A DNA stretch of 64,000 bases. It comes from Streptomyces caelestis. GTDB lineage: Bacteria; Actinomycetota; Actinomycetes; Streptomycetales; Streptomycetaceae. Below, piece by piece: positions 35,606 through 42,442 of this stretch (the stretch's first letter is position 1; every line of letters starts with the position of its first letter). The translations under genes were made by a program, and so were the position numbers. Below the pieces are notes generated by a model. It worked only from the letters and a program-made list of their open reading frames with translations, made no database searches and was not told the DNA's origin. Location of the stretch: assembly GCF_001279005.1 (NCBI RefSeq), contig NZ_LGCN01000177.1, positions 62,001-126,000 on the forward strand, in the 5' to 3' direction.

Positions 35606-37651
35606 GTGATGACTCGTACCCGGCTGTCCGCGCTGGCCGCGACGGCGGCGCTCGCCACCACCGGCGGCCTGATCACCGCCGCCCCCGCCTCCGCAGCGGT
35701 CACCTGCACCTCTCCCGTCTGGAGGGCGCAGTACTTCGGCAACTCCACCTTCAGCGGCACGCCGAAGCTCACCGCCTGCGACACCGCCATCAGCGAGAAC
35801 TACGGGTACGGCGATCCGGCCGGCGTCACGCTGCCCAAGGACAACTTCTCCGTCCGCTGGTCCCTCACTCGGGACTTCGGCTCCGGCGGCCCCTTCCGGC
35901 TCTCCGCCGCCACGCAGGACGGCATGCGCGTCTACGTCGACGGTGTGCGGAAGATCGACCTGTGGAAGAACGTCTCCACAACCGCCCGCAAGACCGTCGA
36001 CCTGACCATCCCGGCCGGCAAGCACACGCTCCGCGTGGACTACGTCGCATGGACCGGCGCCGCCAACGCCGCCTTCACGTACACCCCTCGCACCGAGGCC
36101 GCCGTCGACACGGTCAAGCCGCTCGCCCCGACCGGCCTCACCGCCGCGTACGACAGGACGACCGCCAAGACCACCCTGCGCTGGACCGCCAACAAGGAGA
36201 TGGACCTCGCCGGGTACCGCGTGTACCGCCGACTGAGCGCCACCAGCTGGGCCAAGGTCAGCGGGACGTCCCTGCTGACCACCCGGTCCTTCGTCGACGC
36301 CCCTCCCGCCACCGGCCAGACCTTCCTGTACGAGGTCCGCGCCGTCGACAAGGCCGGCCGCGAGTCCACCGGCAGCCCGGACGTGACGGCGACGACCGTC
36401 GACCGCACCGGGCCGGCAGCCCCCACCGGACTCACGGTCGCCACCGGCGACGGGTGGTGGGACACCCTGAACTGGCAGGGAGTCGCCGACACGGCGAAGT
36501 ACGAGGTGTACGCCTCGTCCGCGGCTGCCGGACCGTTCGAGCTGCGCGGTACGACGACCACGACGTCGTACCGGACCAGCGGCGCCGTGAACACGAACAC
36601 GTACTACCGGGTCCGGGCCCTGGACGCAGCCGGCAACCCGGGGGCGTACGCGACGGTCACCAGCGACGGCGTCGACCGGATGCCACCGAAGTCCCCGACC
36701 GGCGTCACCGCCGGCGCCCGTCCCGGCTACACCAATGTGCACTGGAGCCAGCCCGACGGTTTCTACGAGGACTGGGACAACGGCGGGCACTACCGCGTGT
36801 ACCGCTCGCCCGGCAAGACGTTCGACCCGACCGCGCGCACCCAGGTGACCTGCGTCGCGGAGGAGAGCCACGAGGCGAGCAACGGCGGCAACTGCTACGA
36901 CGTGGACATGCCCGCGAACACGTACGTGACGTACGCCGTCACGGCGGTGGACCCGTACGGCAACGAGTCGGCGTACTCCGCGCCGGTCGTCGTCCGCACC
37001 GGCGACACCGTGGCGCCCGGCCCGGTCACCGGCGTGAAGGTCACCCCGCGCAACGACGGCATGCTGGTGAGCTGGGCCGCTTCGCCCGAGGACGACATCG
37101 ACGAGTACGTGGTCTGGACGGGCGTCCGGCAGGCCGACGGCACGGTCAAGTGGCTCGGCCCCGCCACCTGCGCGGAGGGCACGAGCAACTGGCTCGCGAT
37201 CCTCTGCGGCAACCTGCCGGACGGCGAGGCGCACGTGTACGCGGTGACGGCCAAGGACCACTGGGGCAACACGCTGCACCCGAGCGACCCGAAGGTCACC
37301 GTGGTCGAGGCCACCGAGCTCGACGTCCGGCCGTCCGTGACCGTCACCCGGGACTGGAGCCTCGGCAGCCTGGGCCACAACCGGACGACCACTCGTCCGT
37401 CCGTCGACTGGCAGTGCACCGACACGACCCGCTGCGCCACGGTCACCGGCTACCGCGTGAGCCGATGGAACCCGGCGACCAAGGCGTACGAGCCCCAGCA
37501 CGACGGACTGCTCCCGGCGGACGCCCGGACCTGGGAGGACGCCACGGCGACGAAGGGGAACACATACTTCTACACGCTGGAGGCCGTGACGGCCGACGGC
37601 GCCGTGGTGGGGACGTACCCCTGGTACACCGTCTTCCAGGACCGCGTCTAG
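35606..37651 (+). CDS. Secreted PA14-like / fibronectin type III protein
   Basis: A 681-residue protein. It has a Sec signal peptide (residues 1-30, LSALAATAALATTGGL, cleavage after ASA). A PA14-like beta domain follows (about 32-165; WRAQYFGNSTFSGTP, DNFSVRWSLTRDF, GMRVYVDGVRKIDLW). Four or more fibronectin type III modules come next, starting near APTGLTAAYDRTTAK, APTGLTVATGDGWW, SPTGVTAGARPGY and GPVTGVKVTPRNDG. It ends with no membrane or sortase anchor. Such proteins bind polysaccharide or surfaces. AGAAGG precedes the GTG/ATG start (35606 or 35609). It lies inside the relic AICE as cargo, although GC content is normal. Confidence 0.88.
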   Translation: MMTRTRLSALAATAALATTGGLITAAPASAAVTCTSPVWRAQYFGNSTFSGTPKLTACDTAISENYGYGDPAGVTLPKDNFSVRWSLTRDFGSGGPFRLSAATQDGMRVYVDGVRKIDLWKNVSTTARKTVDLTIPAGKHTLRVDYVAWTGAANAAFTYTPRTEAAVDTVKPLAPTGLTAAYDRTTAKTTLRWTANKEMDLAGYRVYRRLSATSWAKVSGTSLLTTRSFVDAPPATGQTFLYEVRAVDKAGRESTGSPDVTATTVDRTGPAAPTGLTVATGDGWWDTLNWQGVADTAKYEVYASSAAAGPFELRGTTTTTSYRTSGAVNTNTYYRVRALDAAGNPGAYATVTSDGVDRMPPKSPTGVTAGARPGYTNVHWSQPDGFYEDWDNGGHYRVYRSPGKTFDPTARTQVTCVAEESHEASNGGNCYDVDMPANTYVTYAVTAVDPYGNESAYSAPVVVRTGDTVAPGPVTGVKVTPRNDGMLVSWAASPEDDIDEYVVWTGVRQADGTVKWLGPATCAEGTSNWLAILCGNLPDGEAHVYAVTAKDHWGNTLHPSDPKVTVVEATELDVRPSVTVTRDWSLGSLGHNRTTTRPSVDWQCTDTTRCATVTGYRVSRWNPATKAYEPQHDGLLPADARTWEDATATKGNTYFYTLEAVTADGAVVGTYPWYTVFQDRV

Positions 37652-37716
37652 CTAGAGGTCTTTCACTTAAGGCTTTGCTGATCCGTGCCCCAGTAATGGT
37701 GGGCTGCTGACACGAA

Positions 37717-37778
37717 AGGTCGGCGGAACGACTTTGGCCGGGAGCTGCTTCGGGGCGAGTGATCACGGCCCCGTAAGC
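37717..37778. repeat. 62-bp motif, relic copy
   Basis: Aligns without gaps to 44139-44200 of the intact AICE, about 84% identical by eye (GCGAGTGATCA and GGCCCCGTAAGC are exact). It is joined directly to the integrase fragment. It marks the boundary between cargo and backbone in both elements. Confidence 0.8.
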
Positions 37779-38211
37779 GGAGACGGGGCAACTGCGCCCG
37801 GCGGAGAAGACGTGCACGACCAAGACCGACGCCCAAGTCTCCTTGACGCACATCGAATCGGACATCGTGCGCGGTCTTCGGCCGGACCCGGATGCCGGCG
37901 TGGTGAAACTTCGAGGAGTACGCCACCGCGCGGCTGCGGGACCGGAAACTCGCCGACCTCACCCGTGAGCGGAACGAGGCGGTGATGCGGCTGCACATCC
38001 TGCCCACCTTCGGGGCCGGGAGCGTGGCCGACGTGACGACGGCCCGGGTGCGCAGTTGACGCGGCAAGCTCCTCGTGGCCGGCGTCGGTGAGCCGTCGGT
38101 GGTCAAGGCGTACCAGCTGCTGCGCGCCCTGATGAACACGGCCGTGGAAGACGAGGTAATCCGGCGCGACCCGTGCCGCATCAAGGGCGCGGACCGCTAA
38201 GACGTGCCCGA
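37779..38211 (+). pseudogene. Integrase fragment, relic of a sister AICE
   Basis: Nucleotides 37779-38211 follow the intact integrase gene at about 53094-53517, roughly nine bases in ten being identical. They correspond to its N-terminal SAM-like and early catalytic portion (ERNEAVMRLHILPTF, VADVTTARVRS). Frameshifts and stops (for example TGA replacing a Trp codon after GTGCGCAGT, and TAA at GACCGCTAA) abolish coding. The catalytic C-terminus is missing. Confidence 0.88.
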
Positions 38212-38215
38212 ACAC

Positions 38216-38264
38216 GAAGAAGGGCCAGTCCGGGAGGAACCCCTCCTGAGCCGGCCCTTTCTTC
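38216..38264 (-). terminator. tRNA-type terminator beside att copy C
   Basis: GAAGAAGGGCC pairs with GGCCCTTTCTTC (one bulge), with an inner GGAGG/CCTCC stem. The layout is like the hairpin next to the intact tRNA at 55692-55732, so it moved with the tRNA end. Confidence 0.7.
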
Positions 38265-38266
38265 TG

Positions 38267-38302
38267 TGCCCCCGGCAGGATTCGAACCTGCGACACCCGT
38301 TT
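38267..38302 (-). repeat. tRNA-Arg 3'-end copy C
   Basis: 36 bases, one mismatch to the tRNA gene at 55740 (CCCGTTT instead of CCCGCTT). It is the right end of the relic AICE and the left end of the next block. Confidence 0.85.
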
Positions 38303-38390
38303 GAGGAGTTCGGTCCGAGCGTGGCCCGACTGCTGTCGTCGACCGGCACGCCGGCCGGCGGGAGTCGCTGGCGTGTGTCCCCGTCCGACG

Positions 38391-38415
38391 TCGTTGATGT
38401 CAGCTGTGGATGTCG
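38391..38415. repeat. Arm-type repeat, 124 bases inside att copy C
   Basis: TCGTTGATGTCAGC followed by TGTGGATGTC. Same spacing from its tRNA fragment as the copies in blocks A and D. Confidence 0.65.
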
Positions 38416-38521
38416 GCGCCTTCTCATCCGTAGCTCCAGCCGGATCGATCAGCGAAGGCCGTACCCGGCCGCTACGGCCGAAGCTCTGTCGGCGCAAGCC
38501 TTCGGGCGTCATGTGTCACCT

Positions 38522-38540
38522 GGTAGCACCCGGCGCTACC
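38522..38540. promoter_or_regulatory. Candidate operator of the second toxin-antitoxin pair
   Basis: GGTAGC-N7-GCTACC, an exact inverted repeat ending ten bases before the antitoxin ATG. Phd/YefM antitoxins bind similar sites to repress their operon. Confidence 0.6.
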
Positions 38541-38549
38541 TTGGTCGGT

Positions 38550-38819
38550 ATGAGCGTTCAGCCCGAAATCACCCAACGGGATCTACGCAGCCGGTCCCGA
38601 GAGATCATGGATGCCGTACAGGGCGGTCAGTCGTTCACCGTCACCCGCGACGGACATCCGATCGGACAGCTCGTCCCGCTGCGTCGACGCCGCCGGTTCG
38701 TCTCCCGCCAGGAGTTCGCCGCGATGTCCAGGACCGCTCCCGGCATCGACCTCGACAGGTTCCGCGCCGATCAGGACGCCACGGCCGACACCTACCCGGA
38801 CGATCCCTATGACCGCTGA
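38550..38819 (+). CDS. Phd/YefM-type antitoxin
   Basis: An 89-residue protein. ITQRDLRSRSREIMDAVQGG followed by TVTRDGHPIGQLVPL is the standard Phd/YefM DNA-binding domain, and the acidic tail RFRADQDATADTYPDDPYDR should wrap the toxin. It overlaps the toxin start by eleven bases, so the two are translationally coupled. GGTCGGT before ATG is only a weak ribosome site. Confidence 0.92.
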   Translation: MSVQPEITQRDLRSRSREIMDAVQGGQSFTVTRDGHPIGQLVPLRRRRRFVSRQEFAAMSRTAPGIDLDRFRADQDATADTYPDDPYDR

Positions 38820-39276
38820 CCGCTCGACGCATCAACAGGGCCTCCTCGACACCAACATCATGATTCTGCGCCGCTGGGTGGCACCCGAGGAGCTACCGGA
38901 CGAAATGGCGATCACCGCCATCACCCTGGCCGAGTTGTCCGCCGGTCCGCACGAGGTCCGTCGCAACGACGAACAGAGCAGCTACGACGAACACGCCGAA
39001 CGCGCCCGTAGGCTCGACGTCCTGCAACGCGCCGAGAACGAGTTCGACCCCATCCCCTTCGAGGCCGAAGCGGCCCGCATCTACGGCCGTATCTGTGCCG
39101 CAGTGATCAGCGCCGGCCGCAAGCCACGCCGCCGGGTGGCCGACCTGGTGATCGCTGCCATCGCCGTGGCGGAGAACCTTCCCCTCTTCACCACCAACCC
39201 CGACGACTTCAAAGGGCTGGACGACCTCCTCACCGTCGTGCCGGTCACCCGCCCGAGGGTGCCCCACGAAGGCTGA
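38809..39276 (+). CDS. PIN-domain toxin (VapC-like)
   Basis: A 155-residue PIN RNase toxin. Active-site acids are visible in QGLLDTNIMIL, TLAELSAGP, RVADLVIAAIA and LFTTNPDDFKGL. It pairs with the upstream Phd-type antitoxin and forms the only module of block C-D. Such a pair would make loss of the block costly. The ATG start overlaps the antitoxin end. Confidence 0.92.
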   Translation: MTADRSTHQQGLLDTNIMILRRWVAPEELPDEMAITAITLAELSAGPHEVRRNDEQSSYDEHAERARRLDVLQRAENEFDPIPFEAEAARIYGRICAAVISAGRKPRRRVADLVIAAIAVAENLPLFTTNPDDFKGLDDLLTVVPVTRPRVPHEG

Positions 39277-39330
39277 CGGCAGGGCACTGGTGCGGTGGGA
39301 GCACACCGGGGCACGGATGTGATCACGCAG

Positions 39331-39371
39331 CAGGGCCGGTTCGAGGGATCAAGCCCTTCGAACCGGCCCTG
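39331..39371 (-). terminator. tRNA-type terminator beside att copy D
   Basis: CAGGGCCGGTTCGA (39331-39344) and its exact complement (39358-39371). Located just before the tRNA fragment, as at copies C and E and at the intact tRNA. Confidence 0.7.
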
Positions 39372-39378
39372 TGCCGTG

Positions 39379-39414
39379 TGCCCCCGGCAGGATTCGAACC
39401 TGCGACACCCGCTT
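39379..39414 (-). repeat. tRNA-Arg 3'-end copy D
   Basis: 36 bases identical to the tRNA gene 3' end at 55740-55775, then diverging to TGAGGAGTTCGGTC. Confidence 0.88.
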
Positions 39415-39502
39415 GAGGAGTTCGGTCTGACCGCCTGTCCACCCGTGCTGCGCGGGGAAGCTGTGGCCGTGTCAGACCGCACCGCGCCGCCGCTGTCCGC
39501 TG

Positions 39503-39527
39503 TCGTTGATGTCAGCCATGGATGTCA
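39503..39527. repeat. Arm-type repeat, 124 bases inside att copy D
   Basis: TCGTTGATGTCAGCC followed by ATGGATGTCA. Block D-E also has a related copy at its other end (41816-41840). Confidence 0.65.
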
Positions 39528-39544
39528 CCTCACACCGGCTGGGG

Positions 39545-39721
39545 TCACTTGCGGCGCTTGCGTTTCTTCGCCTTGCGTTCGGTTTCCTTGCGCTTCTCGA
39601 TGGTGTACGACGACCACTCGCCACGGTGCAGGTCGCATCGCGACGCACCGACCATCGCCAGCCGCTGACACCGAGTGCCCTTCTGCGTGAGCGCTCCACA
39701 CCTGGACTGCGTACGAGCCAC
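39545..39721 (-). CDS. Small basic zinc-finger-like protein
   Basis: A 58-residue protein starting at GTG 39721 (VARTQSRCGALTQKGTRCQR). The pattern CGALTQKGTRCQRLAM followed by SRCDLH gives three Cys and one His, as in small actinobacterial CG-x-T-x-G-x-C proteins thought to bind zinc. The C-terminus is a run of Lys/Arg (KRKETERKAKKRKRRK). GGGTGGGA precedes the start. Function unknown; such genes are common in phage and mobile-element regions. Confidence 0.7.
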   Translation of the reverse strand: MARTQSRCGALTQKGTRCQRLAMVGASRCDLHRGEWSSYTIEKRKETERKAKKRKRRK

Positions 39722-40050
39722 GTTTCCCACCCCCGGTCTCGACCGTCGTGCGGACCAGTGCAGGATTGCCGGGCACATGTCCTCTGTGGAAGGCGCACCG
39801 CTCCGCGCAGCGGTGCACGGCGGCCCAAGGAGGTTGCCCGGGGGGCGCACGCTTTCCAACTGTGTTGATGCCTCGCGGTTTCGCGTACAGGGCCGTTCAC
39901 CTGCGTTCACGGGCGGCCCGCCCATGGGTTGCAGCCGACTCGTGGTCTCGCCTGAACGGCCCTGAACAGGGCTGAATGACACGGAAACTGAGGCGGAGCC
40001 CGCATACATCTCGGGTGATGGTTGGATGCGATCGGCGCTAGTGTGCGGCG
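39722..40050. other. 329-base spacer, no supported gene
   Basis: Both strands lack a credible start and coding pattern. Near 39953-39974 there is a short direct repeat of CCTGAACGGC/CCTGAACAGGGC. Nothing else is recognised. Confidence 0.35.
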
Positions 40051-40653
40051 GTGATCAGCAATGAGGGAGTACGCCTGGGTGCGGAGGCCGCACATCGCCT
40101 GGCACAGACGGGCCTCTATGAGTTCGGGGCGGGGCTGACGGAGGCCGAGTTCACGCGCATCGAGCGCGAGTACGGCTTCGAGTTCGCGGACGATCACCGG
40201 GCATTCCTTGCGGCCGGGCTCCCGATCAACGTCCCTCCCGAGGACGGGCAGACCTGGTCAAGGCCCTGGCCGGAGTGGCGCGGCGGCGATTTGGGCGGCT
40301 TGCGTCGACAGCTCGACTGGCCGGTCGAGGGTGTTCTGCTCGGCGTTGAGCACAACGCGTTCTGGTACGAGGGCTGGGGTGAGCGTCCAGCCGACGGAAC
40401 GGCGGCACTGGATACGGCGCGGCGTCATCTGGCGGAGGCGCCGGTGATGGTGCCCGTGTATGCCCACCGATACCTGCCTGCCGGCCGGGGAAGCTTCGGA
40501 CATCCGGTGCTCTCGATGTGGCAGACCGACGTCATCTATTACGGCCTGGACCTGGCCGACTACATGCACCAGGAGTTCGACGAGGCGCGGGACGAGGTCG
40601 ACGACAGCTGGAACCCGCGAGCGACGGCCCTCTTCTGGCGGGACCTTCTCTGA
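40051..40653 (+). CDS. SMI1/KNR4-like (SUKH) protein
   Basis: A 200-residue acidic protein starting at GTG (VISNEGVRLGAEAAHRL). GLTEAEFTRIEREYGFEFAD followed by DHRAFLAAGLP is the SMI1/KNR4 opening, and FGHPVLSMWQTDVIYYGLDL is a late strand-helix of the fold. SUKH proteins are often immunity proteins against contact-delivered toxins, but no toxin gene is nearby, so it may be an orphan immunity gene. It is cargo of block D-E. Confidence 0.8.
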   Translation: MISNEGVRLGAEAAHRLAQTGLYEFGAGLTEAEFTRIEREYGFEFADDHRAFLAAGLPINVPPEDGQTWSRPWPEWRGGDLGGLRRQLDWPVEGVLLGVEHNAFWYEGWGERPADGTAALDTARRHLAEAPVMVPVYAHRYLPAGRGSFGHPVLSMWQTDVIYYGLDLADYMHQEFDEARDEVDDSWNPRATALFWRDLL

Positions 40654-40686
40654 CTCATCGAGGAGCCCGGACAGGCGGCGAACGCT

Positions 40687-40701
40687 CTCAGCTTGGGAAG
40701 C
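40687..40701. repeat. tRNA-Gly anticodon-arm-like sequence, copy 1
   Basis: CTCAGCTTGGGAAGC; in the reverse direction it reads as the anticodon arm of a CCC tRNA-Gly (GCTTCCCAAGC within a TCAGC/GCTGA stem). A second copy stands at 42213-42227. No intact tRNA-Gly is in the window. Confidence 0.5.
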
Positions 40702-40847
40702 TGAGGTGATCTAGGACTCGCTGTGGGGCTGATCTGCGGTGGAAGCCGCCCACGCCGGATGGGCGGGTCCGTTGATTTCCCGTGGTTCCCCGCATGACCT
40801 GGCACGATCTCTTCGTCCCGAAGACCTGGTTGTGTGGTGGGTGCGCT

Positions 40848-41681
40848 TCAGGGGTGCGACAGGAAGCGGGCGATCTCCGCTGCCACGGCTTCGGGCACCG
40901 TTGACGGCGCGAAGTGCATTTGGTCGGGGAACGTCGTGAGTGTGACGTCGGGCAGCACGCTCGCGAGTCGGTCGAGGGTTTCCGGCATGGGCTGCCATGT
41001 GTCGGCCCCCCGCATCAGCAGCGTGGGGACAGTGACAGCGGACCAGCGCTCCACGTCCACTGCATCGGCGGCCATCGATTCCAGGTCGCGGCACCAGCCG
41101 GGCGCGTCGGTGGCGGGCTCGTTGTCGGCCGGATCGCCGCCGTCCATGAAGTCCAGCAGCGGGGCCGGGACGCGGGCCACCTTCTCCGCCAGGAGCCGAT
41201 CGGCCTGCAGCCGGTCACCCTGCGTGGTGAGTTCCTCGAATCGAGACAGCACGGGCGTCAGTTCCTCGCCCGCGGCGTACAGCGGCGGTTCCCACAGCAC
41301 CAGGGAGCGGAGGGCGAGTCCGGCTGCCGCAGCGTGCAGGGCAACGGTGGCGCCGTAAGACATGCCGACCAGGTGCACCGGGCGGCCGATCCTGTTGATC
41401 AGTACTCTGATGTCGCCCACCTCGTCGGCGAAGCGCTTCGGAGATCGGCCCGACTGGCTCGGGGCGTAGCCGCGACGGGCCGGCGACCACAGCTCGAACC
41501 GGTCGGCGAGTCGTTCGGCCACCGGCTGCCAGGAGTGCAACCCACCGCCGGACCCGTGAACCATGACGACCGGCAGCCCGGACCCGATCCGTCGATATCC
41601 GATGATGGTCCCGTCGAAGGACTCGAACGACAGGAAAGCCCCGGAGGCGGAGGACTTCGACGACTGGATCGCACTCGGCAT
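40848..41681 (-). CDS. Alpha/beta hydrolase
   Basis: A 277-residue alpha/beta-fold hydrolase. The oxyanion loop is VMVHGSGGGLHSW, the nucleophile elbow is GMSYGA, a catalytic acid is near LLMRGADTW, and the His is in FPDQMHFAPS. The N-terminal GTIIGYRRIGSG strand is typical. The substrate cannot be inferred. No clear ribosome site was seen before ATG 41681. Cargo of block D-E. Confidence 0.9.
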   Translation of the reverse strand: MPSAIQSSKSSASGAFLSFESFDGTIIGYRRIGSGLPVVMVHGSGGGLHSWQPVAERLADRFELWSPARRGYAPSQSGRSPKRFADEVGDIRVLINRIGRPVHLVGMSYGATVALHAAAAGLALRSLVLWEPPLYAAGEELTPVLSRFEELTTQGDRLQADRLLAEKVARVPAPLLDFMDGGDPADNEPATDAPGWCRDLESMAADAVDVERWSAVTVPTLLMRGADTWQPMPETLDRLASVLPDVTLTTFPDQMHFAPSTVPEAVAAEIARFLSHP

Positions 41682-41815
41682 GCGGAGACCGTTGCACGGT
41701 CCACCGGACTCGGTCCACCGGATTTCGGTGGTCGGGTATGCAGGAGACGCAGCGCGAAGCCATGAGCCACATGGACCGGCTGCTCAGGAGGCGCCGCAGT
41801 CGTCAGTGACTGTCC

Positions 41816-41840
41816 TCGTTGTTGCCGGAAGTGGATGTCA
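41816..41840. repeat. Arm-type repeat at the right end of block D-E
   Basis: TCGTTGTTGCCGG followed by AAGTGGATGTCA. It is a variant of the repeat found 124 bases inside copies A, C and D, here 41 bases before att copy E. Confidence 0.55.
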
Positions 41841-41844
41841 AAGA

Positions 41845-41868
41845 CCCCGGACCATGATCGGTCCGGGG
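41845..41868. terminator. Hairpin beside att copy E
   Basis: CCCCGGACC and its exact complement around ATGATC, followed on the plus strand by CCTTTTG. It occupies the position of the tRNA terminator seen at the other copies. Confidence 0.7.
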
Positions 41869-41880
41869 CCTTTTGCCTGG

Positions 41881-41927
41881 TGCCCCCGGCAGGATTCGAA
41901 CCTGCGACACCCGCTTTAGGAGAGCGG
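41881..41927 (-). repeat. attL-type repeat of the AICE (tRNA-Arg 3'-end copy E)
   Basis: 47 bases identical to 55740-55786, from the discriminator base through the anticodon stem. The identity stops sharply (CTGGG versus TGCTC). This defines the left end of the intact AICE. Confidence 0.9.
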
Positions 41928-42027
41928 CTGGGTGATCTGCGGGCTGAGCTGCGAATTCGCCAGCCGAGGGAGCGGGCGGCTACTCGACCGAGGGACGCCG
42001 GTGTTGACCGCTGTTGCCCCCTGCATC

Positions 42028-42046
42028 TGGCACGGTTGTGGCACGA
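42028..42046. repeat. Left arm-like repeat of the AICE
   Basis: TGGCACGGTTGTGGCACGA, matching 55659-55677 with two mismatches. Each copy is itself a direct repeat of GGCACG. Probable integrase arm site. Confidence 0.6.
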
Positions 42047-42212
42047 ACCTCAGCCGACGACAGCCAGCCACGACGGTGGGTGCGTCGGCCGACCAGGCGC
42101 GCGTGTGCCTCGCTGCACCCCCGCCGACCTCAGCCACGGTGCTTGCCGTCGACGGGAGCAGGTCGCGCCGGCCGGGCCGCGGGAAGAACAGGGCTGCTCG
42201 GTCCCGCAAACC

Positions 42213-42227
42213 CTCAGCTTGGGAAGC
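42213..42227. repeat. tRNA-Gly anticodon-arm-like sequence, copy 2
   Basis: Same 15 bases as 40687-40701, but the flanking stem is disrupted (GCAAGGG instead of GCTGAGG). Confidence 0.5.
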
Positions 42228-42442
42228 AAGGGTGTTTCAGAGGTGGTTCTCTATCTGACCTGGGGCGATGTGCTCTCGGTGTCTGTCTGCCTGCACGCCC
42301 TATGTCCCAGTGTTCGTCCGCTGATTGTCTATTCAAGTTCTCTCGGGTTGCGATCAAGGGTAACTCTGCATTCTCTGGAACATGTAGTAGCTAGTGCCTG
42401 CTTAGCTACCTGTGGCTTGCAGCGCCAGGAAGGCTAAATCTC

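Larger units (their letters stand above)
34505..38302. mobile_element. Relic AICE (block B-C) with internal deletion
   Basis: Bounded by att copies B and C. From left to right it has cargo (OGG-fold relic, fibronectin-type protein), a 62-base motif shared with the intact AICE, then a fragment of an integrase very similar to the intact one, and the tRNA terminator. In the intact AICE the motif (44139-44200) and the matching integrase position (about 53094) are 8.9 kb apart; here they are directly joined at about 37778. The transfer and replication backbone has thus been lost. Confidence 0.75.
32837..41880. mobile_element. Stack of decayed integrative elements at the tRNA-Arg(CCT) site
   Basis: Four displaced copies of the tRNA 3' end (32837, 34505, 38267, 39379) and the left repeat of the AICE (41881) cut this region into four blocks of 1.7, 3.8, 1.1 and 2.5 kb. 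Several copies have a minus-strand hairpin like the tRNA terminator next to them. The blocks carry two VapBC-type modules, a deleted integrase, a disrupted glycosylase, a fibronectin-type secreted protein and small accessory genes. The structure is what repeated integration into the same tRNA end followed by deletion of mobility genes would leave. The order of events is inference. Confidence 0.8.
41928..42442. other. 515-base left-end region of the AICE
   Basis: No gene is supported. It holds the 19-base arm-like repeat at 42028-42046 and the second tRNA-Gly-like sequence at 42213-42227. GC content falls toward 42300-42440, where the transferred membrane-protein gene begins. Confidence 0.45.

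Noticed and set aside
32837..41927. Additional tRNA genes at the five tRNA-like sites
   Set aside because: Each has only the 3' part; acceptor 5' strand and D arm are missing, so they are attachment remnants.
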